Positions 10,297-21,054 of a stretch of 64,000 nt of DNA are shown here, piece after piece. The stretch spans positions 8,281,403 through 8,345,402 of the forward strand of contig NC_053112.1 of NCBI RefSeq assembly GCF_010015445.1. Direction: 5' to 3'. Under the pieces are notes generated by a model that made no database searches, was not told the DNA's origin, and saw only the letters and a list, made by a program, of their open reading frames with translations. Numbering within the stretch: the stretch's first letter is position 1; each line of letters starts with the position of its first letter. A program made the translations under genes and the position numbers. This DNA is from Perca fluviatilis. Taxonomy: Eukaryota > Chordata > Actinopteri > Perciformes > Percidae.

Positions 10297-11205
10297 ACTT
10301 CTTCTGTGGTTCTTATAACACATGACTAGCCAGAGGACTGAAAGCCAGATACAGTAATGTATGTCCGTCACAAGATGGCGCCATTAGTCAGAAGAAGGAG
10401 GAAGGATTGTGGTTTGAGCTCTGAGAGTCTTTCTGATTAGTCAGAGAAAAGCTGCAGAAAAAGACAGAAGGATCAGAAGTTAGAGGTTGGTTGGGGCGTA
10501 AGTAGGACTAAATATACAATATATAAACCTATAGGCCAAAAAATACGGATTGGTTTGTAGGCCAACTATCTTTCAACGACTTCACATAGGCTACGATAAG
10601 AGCTGCTGGCGTTACTTTCAACAACAAATATTATGATCATTCACAAACACTTCACAGCTTTGTCGAAATCGAAAGTAGTCTAGTCTAGTCTAGTCTATGT
10701 CTCTTGTATCACAACGCTGGTTATCAACTAGTTCAGTCAACTCAGGGTTTCCCAATCCAGCGACGCGCGCGTTCACATAAAAGAGGCGGGGTTTACGCAT
10801 CACGACCAATCGCAAACATCTACCAGAGCCGCATATTATAAACAAGAAGAGCAAACTATAATTCTCCATAAATATGAAGAACACAGACTGGTTTTACGGG
10901 TAACAAAATGCAATACAGTCAGGGCTTCCTAAAACAGGAAGAAAAGCTGGCAAAAAAAAAAAAAATAGCCGACGCTGTAAATGCGTAAATCACAACTCTT
11001 ATTAATATCACTTCCTCATCAGTCAGAACAAGATCTGACCAGAATTACACTTGTCCTTTCCATAAACTGTCGTTGCTTTATTTCAGTTGCAACCTTGTAT
11101 AGTGGGAAGCGATCGTGAGAGCAAATAAAAAAATATAAAAACATAATTCAAACCAAGGTGCGCATTGGCGACACACGGCTCAAGAAGCCGATATCTAATT
11201 CCCTC
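10297..11205. other. 5' flank of IgV-A, no gene seen
   Basis: Contains small repeats (tctag units near 10676, an A run near 10953) and unconvincing short frames. Confidence 0.4.
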
Positions 11206-11790
11206 CAATAAAGATGATTAACAAAGACTCCAGTAGAAGTGGGATCTGATGCCCCCACATTTACAACAATGCACCGCTCACTATGAAAGACAGTCAGTAA
11301 ATATATTTGAATGGTAAATAATAACACCACAACAGGCTTTTTGCATGGAGGAAAATATCATGAACAAACACAGTATTTAAAAGTATTTGGTGATTTTAGC
11401 TCCACTATTGGGGTTGTGCTTCCACATATACACACCTTTATATAATATAAAACCTGCGTTAATGCCCTTTTCTAACATCCTTCATTATTAAACTGCAGTC
11501 CATTAATCTTTTGGAGGGAAAAGTTAAATTCCAGCCAAATACTAGACACAACAACCCCGAATAACAATAAACAAACACGTTTGTGAACTGGGATTAAACC
11601 GCAAAATAGTACAGACTTATTGTCGAATTCAGCATATAAATACATGTGAATAAATACCTTGTTGTGTAAAGAAAGTCCACATGTTTGAAGCTTTCAGCAC
11701 AGACTCCCTTCTTCTTCTCCCTCCCTTCCTGTGTAGGAGCAGCATGGCCCTCTAAGCCCCGCCCCCTTTACTACATTTAGCGGCTGATGG
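11206..11790 (-). promoter_or_regulatory. Conserved 5' segment shared by IgV-A and IgV-C
   Basis: It aligns with 51621-52190 in the same orientation. Each copy lies about 1 kb upstream of the signal exon of a minus-strand IgV gene. The far end is pyrimidine-rich with CTTCCTG ETS-like cores and a CCCCGCCCC GC box near 11757. Such conservation next to two gene starts suggests promoter or non-coding first exon sequence, but a shared duplication alone would give the same picture. Confidence 0.45.
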
Positions 11791-12600
11791 CAGCGAGCCA
11801 GCGCGCCAAGAGTGAAATGCTTTTTTGCGAGGTCGATTTTTTTTTACACAACTTTATTTAAAGAATAGTGGCCAAACAGTTTTACAAAGTCTTGACAAAA
11901 TAAGTTTTACTACTTTTCAGCCTTTAAAGTCACAGTCTCGCCCCATTGTTTCATATTATTGAAATACGTGTCCTATTACAACATTCAGTATTTATTCCAG
12001 CACTATGTCTCTTTATCTACTTACCTGTAGGCTACTGATTTCTGTCCTTGTGCTGCTGCAACACCTGAATGTCCCGTCTGATGATCAATAAGGGGTTATT
12101 GTACCTTAATTAGTATAAATCATAATTAATGTTCTTGTTCATTGTGTTTTCTTATACATTTACTGTATAATAGCCTTTATGTCTCTTTATAGCCTTAATT
12201 ACTTGTATTTAGGCTACTTAAAAAGTTACAGGCAATATTAATTTTTACTATCTTTGCTCAGATTTCTCGCCTTCCTCGCGATTTCTAGCTTTATGTCTAT
12301 TTCTGTCTTCCTAAAAAGTGTTTCCTGGAACTGTGTGAGCACCGTTTTATTATCCATCCATAGTTCGGTACCATAGGCTGTAAATATTAATACATGGTAA
12401 CATGACACAAAGCCAGCTCCATAAAGACTTCTCCCAGTCTGCTGTAGCATTTGACGGCCCTCTGCTGCTGGTGTTGAGTCAGTGTCTGGTCTGCTCTTTC
12501 TCACATGATGTTATCAATATGGTCTTAACATTAAAACTATAGTGAGTAGTTTCTGTCTCCCCCATGAGGAACTCTACGGTATGACAACAACACTGTTGGT
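11791..12600. other. Non-coding stretch
   Basis: No supported gene. The frame 12238-12504 on the minus strand is unrecognised. The string accataggctgtaaatatta near 12370 recurs near 31493, so part of it is repetitive. Confidence 0.35.
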
Positions 12601-12870
12601 ACGTCCACGTGATACAAGCAAACTAAAAGAATATTTACTCATATTAGATGAACATAAATGTCTGTAGCAGCCATATTACTGTCAAATAAAAGCTGCAGTG
12701 CATATAATCACCATGATGACAAATAATCAAAAAGGTGCAAAGTCACAAAATATATTTTACTCAAAATGTGTTTCTGTATTTTCTAGGATCAGTTTGTTTT
12801 TTAATCAACATTTCAGAGCAGATTGTACTGACAGCTGGAGTTACTGACTACACAAAACTACGTTTACCTC

Positions 12871-14220
12871 AGACTGTGAGACTAGTTTCCTACAGTACAG
12901 AGCAGTACATTAACATGTAACCTTAGACTGTGAGACTAGTTTACTACAGTACAGAGCAGTACATTAACATGTAACCTTAGACTGTGAGACTAGTTTACTA
13001 CAGTACAGAGCAGTACATTAACATGTAACCTTAGACTGTGAGACTAGTTTACTACAGTACAGAGCAGTACATTAACATGTAACCTTAGACTGTGAGACTA
13101 GTTTACTACAGTACAGAGCAGTACATTAACATGTAACCTCAGACTGTGAGACTAGTTTACTACAGTACAGAGCAGTACATTAACATGTAACCTTAGACTG
13201 TGAGACTAGTTTACTACAGTACAGAGCAGTACATTAACATGTAACCTTAGACTGTGAGACTAGTTTACTACAGTACAGAGCAGTACATTAACATGTAACC
13301 TTAGACTGTGAGACTAGTTTACTACAGTACAGAGCAGTAAATTAACATGTAACCTTAGACTGTGAGACTAGTTTACTACAGTACAGAGCAGTACATTAAC
13401 ATGTAACCTTAGACTGTGAGACTAGTTTACTACAGTACAGAGCAGTACATTAACATGTAACCTTAGACTGTGAGACTAGTTTACTACAGTACAGAGCAGT
13501 ACATTAACATGTAACCTTAGACTGTGAGACTAGTTTACTACAGTACAGAGCAGTACATTAACATGTAACCTCAGACTGTGAGACTAGTTTACTACAGTAC
13601 AGAGCAGTATATTAACATGTAACCTTAGACTGTGAGACTAGTTTACTACAGTACAGAGCAGTACATTAACATGTAACCTTAGACTGTGAGACTAGTTTAC
13701 TACAGTACAGAGCAGTAAATTAACATGTAACCTTAGACTGTGAGACTAGTTTACTACAGTACAGAGCAGTACATTAACATGTAACCTCAGACTGTGAGAC
13801 TAGTTTACTACAGTACAGAGCAGTACATTAACATGTAACCTTAGACTGTGAGACTAGTTTACTACAGTACAGAGCAGTACATTAACATGCAACCTCAGAC
13901 TGTGAGACTAGTTTCCTACAGTACAGAGCAGTACATTAACATGTAACCTTAGACTGTGAGACTAGTTTACTACAGTACAGAGCAGTAAATTAACATGTAA
14001 CCTTAGACTGTGAGACTAGTTTACTACAGTACAGAGCAGTACATTAACATGTAACCTCAGACTGTGAGACTAGTTTACTACAGTACAGAGCAGTACATTA
14101 ACATGTAACCTTAGACTGTGAGACTAGTTTACTACAGTACAGAGCAGTACATTAACATGTAACCTCAGACTGTGAGACTAGTTTACTACAGTACAGAGCA
14201 GTACATTAACATGTAACCTT
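12871..14220. repeat. 54-bp minisatellite, 25 copies
   Basis: The unit begins AGACTGTGAGACTAGTTTAC and ends CATGTAACCTT. From the first to the last AGACTG the distance is 1350 bases, exactly 25 units, with only a few substitutions (TT/TC, TAC/TAA/TAT variants). Variants recur at intervals, suggesting amplification of multi-unit blocks. Confidence 0.95.
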
Positions 14221-15005
14221 AGACTGGATGGAGGACTACTGACTGGGATCATGTGATGTTGTTGCTGAAATGTCCTGATTGAAATGTTTGATGCTGAACA
14301 CCTTGGTGGGGTTTATGGGGGCCTTTAAAACTTTTAAAAAAAAAAATAATTATTTATTTTTTTAAACTAAAAAATAAAAAAAAAACAAAAAAAAAAAAAA
14401 AAAAAAAAAAACAAAACACCCCTCCCCTTTCTTTTTTAATAATTTTATTTTAATTTGAAATGATAAAGATAAGGACAAACATCCAGAAAAGTGCTACAGA
14501 GTCAGAAAATGGGGAACGGGACTGGAATGAATGTGAGACTGAACTAGCGAGGTGTACTGGTCTCATATTGTGTGTCGGGAGAAGTGCAGCAAGTGTTGGT
14601 GAAGGGCCATTCTGCTTCATAGTATGTCAATAAAATAAAATAAATTAAAAAAAATTAAAACATCCTGACAAAAAACCCAGCTTAAATATTAAATAGAAAA
14701 TGTGCAATAAAAACATGTTAAATCTCTTTAAAATGTGAACAGACTAGAAAGGGATTGTTTTTCCCTGTGAGCACATGAAGTATAAAAGAAGTAGACATTT
14801 AGGAAATACACTTGTTTGCTCTCTTTCCAAGAGTCAGATGAGATGATGATTACCATGGTTACAGTTCAGATTTGATTTTAAGCTTCTCCTGTTTGTCTAT
14901 AAAAGACCTTAACTGTTAATTTCTTTGGTTATTCTGTACACATGACATCTATCCACCCAGGGAGTAGAATCCCTCCTGAGTTTTTTCTAATCTGAAGCTA
15001 AGGCC
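14221..15005. other. AT-rich non-coding stretch
   Basis: Holds an A/T-rich low-complexity run (about 14333-14412). The flanking sequence is shared with 37680-38890. No gene seen. Confidence 0.5.
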
Positions 15006-15350
15006 AACCAATCACATTTATTTATAAAGCACTTTAAAAAGCAACCAACGTTGCACAAGGTGCTGTACAGGACAAAGTAGAAATCATTTAAAACATTTAC
15101 AACATCTAACATTCAAAACATGAAACAGTATCACAGTAAAAATGTCAGCCTCAGCTGGGAAAGGCCAGAGAAAAAAGGTGGGTTTTAAGAAGAGATTTAA
15201 AATGAGACAGTGAAGAAGTCTGTCTAATAGGCAGAGGGAGCTCATTTAGAGTGTAGGGGTGAAGCAACTCGGACAGGTAGGATGGGGCAAGACTGATGCC
15301 TACATACAGGGAGTTACAGTAATCCAACCGAGGGGTCACAAAGGCGTGGT
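15006..15350 (-). mobile_element. LINE 3' fragment (CR1/L2 group), internally deleted
   Basis: The minus strand reads [13 protein letters not shown], then jumps to LAPSYLSELLHPYTLNELP and ends SLLKTHLFSLAF, the C-terminus of a CR1/L2-type reverse transcriptase. The 3' UTR includes the common fish string catttatttataaagcactt. Compared with 38890-39465 about 190 bases are missing. Confidence 0.75.
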
Positions 15351-15432
15351 TACTGTCTCAAAGGGCCAAAGGACAGAAGGTGTCACACCTTTCTGGATGA
15401 TGAATAAAGTCAGTAAGTATGTATGTACAGTA

Positions 15433-15969
15433 CAGTACAGGCCAAAAGTTTGGACACACCTTCTCATTCAATGCATTTCCTTTTTATTTTTATGACTATT
15501 TACGTTGTAGATTCTCACTGAAGGCATCAAAACTATGAATGAACACATATGGAATTATGTACTTAACTAAAAAGTGTGAAATAACTGAAAACATGTCTTA
15601 TATTTTAGATTCTTCAAAGTAGCCAACCTTTGCTTTTTTATTAATAAGGGAAAACATTCCACTAATGAACCCTGACAAAGAACACCTGTGAAGGTAAAAC
15701 CATTTCAGGTGACTACCTCATGAAGCTCATTGAGAGAACACCAAGGGTTTGCAGAGTTATCAAAAAAAGCAAAGGGTGGCTACTTTGAAGAATCTAAAAT
15801 ATAAGACATGTTTTCAGTTATTTCACACTTTTTTGTTAAGTACATAATTCCATATGTGTTCATTCATAGTTGTGATGCCTTCAGTGAGAATCTACAATGT
15901 AAATAGTCATGAAAATAAAAAGGAAACACATTGAATGAGAAGGTGTGTCCAAACTTTTGGCCTGTACTG
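15433..15969. mobile_element. Tc1/mariner-type MITE, copy 1
   Basis: Ends CAGTACAGGCCAAAAG and its exact complement, with TA on both sides and inverted repeats of roughly 200 bases on each side of a short centre. No transposase frame. The paralogous position near 39572 lacks it (gtaagtatctgtatgc is continuous), so it is a later insertion. Confidence 0.93.
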
Positions 15970-16368
15970 TATCTGTATGCTTGCAGATTGTAAAATGTGT
16001 TACTCGTGATAGTTTACGTTGTAATTAGATCGACTTTGCTGTTGTTGAGTAAAAAGCTTTTCTTAAACTGAAGTTTGGATGTTTTTATGGTTGAGGGGAT
16101 GACTGGGTATCGTCTCAGACAGGGCTGGACTGGCCATCTGGCATACCCGGTGGGCCGGTGCACTTTTGGGCCGAATTGCCGATATAATATATAGGCTTTT
16201 TTTTGTGTTTTTTTTGGCCGCGCCGGCCCATAAAGACCTGAGAGCAGCCCATTGGTTAATTTTCTTTATTGGCACTGGCTTGACCCAATCAAATCCAGGA
16301 AGCCCTTCCCCACTCCCGGCCCTGAGGAGCTGTAATAGTTATGCTGGAAGTTTAGCATTCACGTTAAA

Positions 16369-16656
16369 ATGAACAAACGACCACCAAAGTGCAAGGGAGG
16401 TGCAGAGAAATTATGGGAGAAAAAGATTAAGAATCTACAGGCGGATGCCTGTGCCAACATGTCTGACATGTTTGGGGCTGTAGTAGCTGCTTCAACATCA
16501 GCATTACCTGAAGTAGAGGAGGAGGAGAGGTGGCTGGCTATACAGAGAGAAGTAAAAGAGCATCATGACAGGGAAGAAGAGGAGGAGGAGAGTGACCATG
16601 GCGGGCCCGGGAGAGAAAAGATGGAAGAGAGTAGAGGAGCATGTGGTAAGGAGTAG
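16369..16656 (+). pseudogene. ZMYM/hAT-type N-terminal fragment in hAT copy 2
   Basis: The frame of 95 codons begins MNKRPPKCKGGAEKLWEKK, then NMSDMFGAVVAASTS, followed by a Glu-rich stretch. It is the counterpart of 7248-7439. It stops before any transposase domain and is followed at once by the GT run, so it is unlikely to work as a transposase. Confidence 0.5.
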
Positions 16657-16681
16657 GCAAATTAACAAGGGACTCTCAGGG

Positions 16682-16684
<3 letters not shown>

Positions 16685-16742
<58 letters not shown>
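16685..16742. repeat. (GT)n microsatellite within hAT copy 2
   Basis: About 29 GT units. Confidence 0.97.
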
Positions 16743-16743
<1 letters not shown>

Positions 16744-17415
16744 ATAACCCACAACAAGCAGTTTGGCTGTAACATTAAAGTTAGTGGCTGTCAGGTAACC
16801 TAACTGTGTAAGCTTACATTGAAAATGCTAGCAGTTGGCCTGTTGGGTATCTGAAAAGTCTGTGTGATCTATGAAATCAGTGTTGATACAATCATCAGTG
16901 TTCCTTGAATGGCTTAATTAGCTCTTTTCCAGGGCATATACTACTCTCAGCTTTGTTGTAGCTTTTGGGAAGGGTTATAGTTATGGTTATTGTATTTAGC
17001 AGACACGTGTCCAAAGTCACAAAATATGAATCTTACAATAGTTAAAATTAAATTTAAAGTTGCTAAGCCAATATTAAGCAAAATAGTAATAATAACAATA
17101 ATGGCAATACAATATCAAATATCAATAATAAAAAAATATAAAAATACCATAAATATACAAATCATAACTCTAAGAATGAATGAATTATTTAAGTGTAAGA
17201 TCAACAGATTAGTCTTGAGACTCCTCTTGAAGGATCCAAAACGATCACATGAAGGCAGAACACTATTAAACTCTGAACACTAGGCAACTCATATCATAGC
17301 ATGCATATTTTAAGAGGACTGTCTGCAGGGAATGTGTCTGACCAATCACGGTGGGTGTGGGCCGCCTGGGCCAAAAATGCCAGGGCCGATTTTTTGTCCC
17401 AGTCCAGCCCTGGTC

Positions 17416-17540
17416 TCAGACCACCGACTCTCTCAGACCGTGTCCTGCAGCGCTGGGTGGGTCTCCGTCCTCCTCTATCGTCGGGGTCCTCAGGTAATTC
17501 ATTGTTAAGTTGTTTGCTTCTTTTGTTTTCTTACAGATCC
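17416..17540 (-). pseudogene. IgV-o exon: cytoplasmic tail, type 1
   Basis: The acceptor is gttctcacag. The frame gives a 40-residue tail beginning ICKKTKEANNLTMNYLRT, through IEEDGDPPSA and ending LRESVV before TGA (17416-17418). The stop lies inside the hAT target duplication, so the insertion kept the stop. Compared with IgV-C, the C-terminus differs by a one-base indel. Called pseudogene because no V or stalk exon belongs to this copy. Confidence 0.7.
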
Positions 17541-18990
17541 CTGTGAGAACATAGAAACCACTTTGTGACACACTACACCTAAACAGTAGGGCTGCACCAG
17601 AATGGAAGAAACTGACATTGCCATATTTTTCCCCCTGCGATATGAGGAGAGTGAACCTACATAGGAAATAAAAAAGGAACTTTTCTTATGTGAACCAGTC
17701 TTTGATGAACTTTAATGCTTTAAAAACACCAGAGCAAGTATGCGCTGGGACTACTCTTCTGAAGAGATTTGGGAGGAAATTAGGTAGAAATACAGACTGA
17801 CTGTCTGACATGACACCTGTGGAAAACTCCCTGCTGGACTGATGAGCCGACATCACTCCTTGGACTCAGGCATTTGCACACATCCCCATTTCCTTGCATC
17901 TCCTTGTTACTTATATAGCATTCTGTTGTGTTGCCGTGTGCGTTATTGAGAACGTAAGCGCACAATTTTATGTCCATGCTGGTGCTGCATGTATCTTTGT
18001 TTGTGTAGTTAACATGACTTGCATGCTTATGTCTACTGTAATGCTAGGAGCTTACTGCAAATATGTCATCCAGAAACAATAGTTAATACTTTGATTGATG
18101 GATGTATGTTAGTACAGTGTTGAACATTCCTTAATTACAATCCTGCTGAGGATTAGTTCAGCTGATGCTCTCGCGATGCTGTCGCTGGTTTAATTGTTGA
18201 ATCATTTCACCGTGCCATTCACGCTGCTGGTCTATCACATGACTACTGTACCTGTATGTAGCTGTTAGGTTCATTTGTGGTCTTAGAGCGCCATCTAGTG
18301 GCCAATAGATGTAACTGCACAATGAAACCTAAAGCATATTCTTTACTACATTGGAATTTATTGATTTCCATTACTATCCAGTATTATTTGGTTGTTTGCC
18401 CAGCAACTATTTATTGCATGGCAATTACGTATACTGCATATAATTATGTATATTGCAGAGTGAGTTGTTGTTTATTGATCTTTAATCTGTATATATGTGT
18501 ATTCATTATGTACAGGTTATATTTACATATTCTGTGTTTCTTTATTTTACAGAAAACCACACATTATTATTTTATTTACACAAGCCATGACATCAAGCCA
18601 TTTTGAAGTTATTCTTTTTTCTGTTGGATTTAGATGAGGCATGTTTTATTTTGAGACATATGACCCATTTTGAGGTTATCATGTTGTCCTAAGGAGCCTA
18701 TTGATACTATTTTCTTATAATAAAGAGCACAAAAGAAATACCTGTTATGTCCTCCATAGTAGAACTTTATGTAGGCCTACACATGTAGGAACAGATATTG
18801 GGTTCTGACCAAAGTCAAGCAATATAAAAGTAACGTAAAAAGTTACTTTCCACAGGGGGTAACTAAGTAAAGTACCGGATTACTTTATTTAAGAAATAAC
18901 GAGTAACGAGCAAACATTACTTTTTAAAAGTAACTTCCCCAACAATGTTAAGGAGTAAATTTCCCCACTGATAATAAAATGCTGTAAAGC
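17541..18990. other. Intron-like block shared with 39908-41550
   Basis: The frames 17894-18082 and 40308-40490 match, but only because the whole block is duplicated. Near 18280 a motif gagcgccatctagtgg resembles repeat DNA, possibly an old LTR. At 18830-18950 there is a hAT-like end rich in gtaac strings, ending aacttccccaaca. Confidence 0.4.
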
Positions 18991-19004
18991 AGTTTGTAAC
19001 TTAC

Positions 19005-19109
19005 AGCTGACTCCACGTTTCACCAGGAGAAGAACACCAACAACAGCAGCAGCAACACCACAGACAATGGGAACCACTGTTTTCCAGTCAGATTCCTCCT
19101 TTGCAGAGC
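19005..19109 (-). pseudogene. IgV-o exon: transmembrane segment, type 1
   Basis: Acceptor tttcttcag, donor GTAAGT, 105 bases, open. It encodes GSAKEESDWKTVVPIVCGV, a hydrophobic helix and VKRGV. It is 3 bases shorter than in IgV-C and 12 shorter than in IgV-A, all in frame. It is bordered on both sides by hAT-like termini (ending near 18950 and beginning cagtgttggagtaatg at 19207). Confidence 0.75.
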
Positions 19110-19206
19110 CTGAAGAAAGATCAGACAGAGTTGAGTTTAGAAGGACAGTTTCCAAAGATGATCCAGGGTTTATCAACATACACATCCACTGTCACAATCT
19201 CCCTGT

Positions 19207-19380
19207 CAGTGTTGGAGTAATGAGTTACAAAAGTAACGCAATTACAGTAATGTATTCCTTTTTGATGTAATGCAGTAATATCACGCATTACTAATGACAT
19301 TTCGGTAATATTATACCCGTTACAATCTCAGTAACGTGAGTTACAACACATTTTAACGCAACATTTAGTGGCGTTTTTTT
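19207..19380. mobile_element. hAT-like MITE remnant
   Basis: Begins cagtgttggagtaatgagtt and continues in gtaac-type repeats. The same remnant lies at 41770-41930. Confidence 0.5.
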
Positions 19381-19582
19381 TTTTTTAAAGAACTCACCAA
19401 CACCGCGAAACATTTCTTCACAGGGAAATAAAAGTCCGAGTATTATTTCCTGTTGCTGTGTTCGATGGTTGAGATGACTGCAGAGACACATAGATTTGCG
19501 AGATGAACTTTATTTTCAGGAGTTATTACGCTGCGTTGAAGCGAGCTGTCCCGTCTCTGTCCCCGTGGTCAGAGCCAGAACT

Positions 19583-19732
19583 CAGGGGAGTCAGACTGGG
19601 GGGGAAAAGGAGACTGAGTACCCAGGGCCCTCATGTTAGGACGGCCCAAAAAGATGCTAGAATGAATAGCTGTGGATGTGTGGAGGGGCCCGTAGAAAAA
19701 GCCTTTCTACAGAATTTTGTGCTACGCCCCTC
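19583..19732. mobile_element. Short hAT-like insertion
   Basis: Starts caggggagtcagac, ends gctacgcccctc and is flanked by ccagaact and ccagaacc, a 7-of-8 target duplication. The paralogous site near 42650 is empty. A 150-base unit without coding capacity. Confidence 0.65.
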
Positions 19733-21054
19733 CCAGAACCAGAGACGGTACGGACAACATCTGGGTCCCAACAGCTGACGGTACGTCAGCGCTGACAGCA
19801 GTGTGTCTGAGCTGCTGACAGATAGAAACATGTCAGGAAGCGCGTAGGCCTAAATATGGTGGATTGGGTGGCTGACCCCTTACGCACGGACAGTCTGCCC
19901 CGGTCTGAGTCGGCAGGGGGAGAGAAGAAGAGGGGAGGTCTGGCGAGCCTTTCCAAGCCGACCTACAGCCGATCGCGGCCTATGGTCGCGGTGAACCCCC
20001 CATGGAGGAAACACCCCAGTGAGGCAGAGCCGGTTAGACCAGCACCTTGTAACCATGGTAATGAGAAGTAAGCAGAGTTGAATCCGACCGGCAGACTGAA
20101 CAATGTTTCTGGTTCATTACCAACCTGTAGCAGGCCGACCGAGACTGTTGGTCCCTGATGGAAAACACATCAGAAGAGATCAGTACCAGAACCACTGGAG
20201 CAGGACGTCCTGTGTGCACATCGTGATGTTGATGCTACAACGATGTACGATGGGTTAAATACAGAGAATGAATTTCGCTACATGTATGTGTATGTGACAA
20301 TAAAGTAGGCTACCTTTACCTTTTACCCTTACCTATCCTTCCGCTCGTTTTCCGCGCCAAGGTAGCTATGGTTTTCGGGATAACTGCAATGTTTCATTCG
20401 CCCTCCGTTTCAATCGTCCCGGTTGTAGGCTCTCAGTTTCTAAAAGGTTGGTGACCAGCTGCTCTAGACTCTAGAGGTAGAGGGGGGAGAAGGGACTCAA
20501 AACAGGGGGTCTTCTGCCAGAAAAAAAAATTCTATTTGAATCCCATTTCCTGCATTTCTACAAACATTTAGGGACTATGATGATACAAAACCCAAGAAAT
20601 AAAGTTTATCAAGTTTATCTGACGGGGGACAAACAGGATTTAAAAAGTGGGGGGGACATGTCCCCCTTGTCCCCAGTGGAAATTACACCCTATAGTTCAC
20701 TTAATGTAATATGCCATTTTAATACACCAATAGGCTACACACCTTGGCACTCTCTGAAGGGGAACTCCGGAACTGAGGCACGTGAGTGCAGAAAAGTAGA
20801 CGGTGAGTTTGTTGAGTGTTTCTGTGACTTCCTGTTGGTTTCTGAAGCAGTATGTGCTCTGAATGCTGTAGCCTAATCTGTCCGACCTCCCCCCGGCTGC
20901 TGCCGCCTCATGCTCTCGTCCACATTCATAAGGCGCAGGAGCAGCTCAGAGCTCACATAGCATACATCTCCAACGAGCAAGGAGGCGCGGAGTGATCTAC
21001 CAGTTCATATCCAAGCTGATGACAATCAGGCTTAGATGCATTTCGACAGGTGTC
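19733..21054. other. Non-coding junction region
   Basis: The part 20128-20246 is shared with 42950-43060 next to the IgV-C stalk exon, and marks where the duplication breaks off. From about 20530 the sequence is the reverse complement of 35190-35555. Frames here are short and unrecognised. Confidence 0.5.

Larger units (their letters stand above)
16120..17412 (+). mobile_element. hAT non-autonomous element, copy 2 (complete)
   Basis: Starts CAGGGCTGGACTGG, ends CCAGTCCAGCCCTG and is flanked by the perfect 8-bp duplication GTCTCAGA (16112-16119 and 17413-17420). At 1293 bases it carries a 5' frame with a ZMYM-like N-terminus (16369-16656), a GT run and an AT-rich 3' part, but no transposase core. 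The empty site is present near 39715. The insertion point is at the stop codon of the IgV-o tail exon. Confidence 0.95.
12600..20246. repeat. Segmental duplication, copy 1 (partner 37200-43060)
   Basis: The order of blocks is the same in both copies: a 54-bp minisatellite, AT-rich unique sequence, LINE fragment, tail exon, AT-rich block, transmembrane exon, then the block ending gatgttgatgctacaacgat. Copy 1 alone has a Tc1-type MITE at 15433, hAT elements at 16120 and 19583, and 20 extra minisatellite units. Copy 2 alone has a Tc1-type MITE at 42035 and about 160 extra bases near 40955-41110. Homology stops at 20246, before the stalk and V exons that follow in copy 2. Confidence 0.85.

Noticed and set aside
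12238..12504. 88-codon minus frame
   Set aside because: No recognised family, and repeat text (accataggctgtaaatatta) lies inside it.
12871..14220. Regular repeats that could be taken for a CRISPR array
   Set aside because: Units are contiguous with no variable spacers, the genome is a vertebrate, and the pattern is a minisatellite.
17894..18606. Cys-rich hydrophobic frames shared with 40308-41034
   Set aside because: Shared through segmental duplication; no signal for selection or family, with indels between copies.
19860..20070. GC-rich stretch that might be ribosomal DNA
   Set aside because: No recognisable conserved rRNA core; short and isolated.
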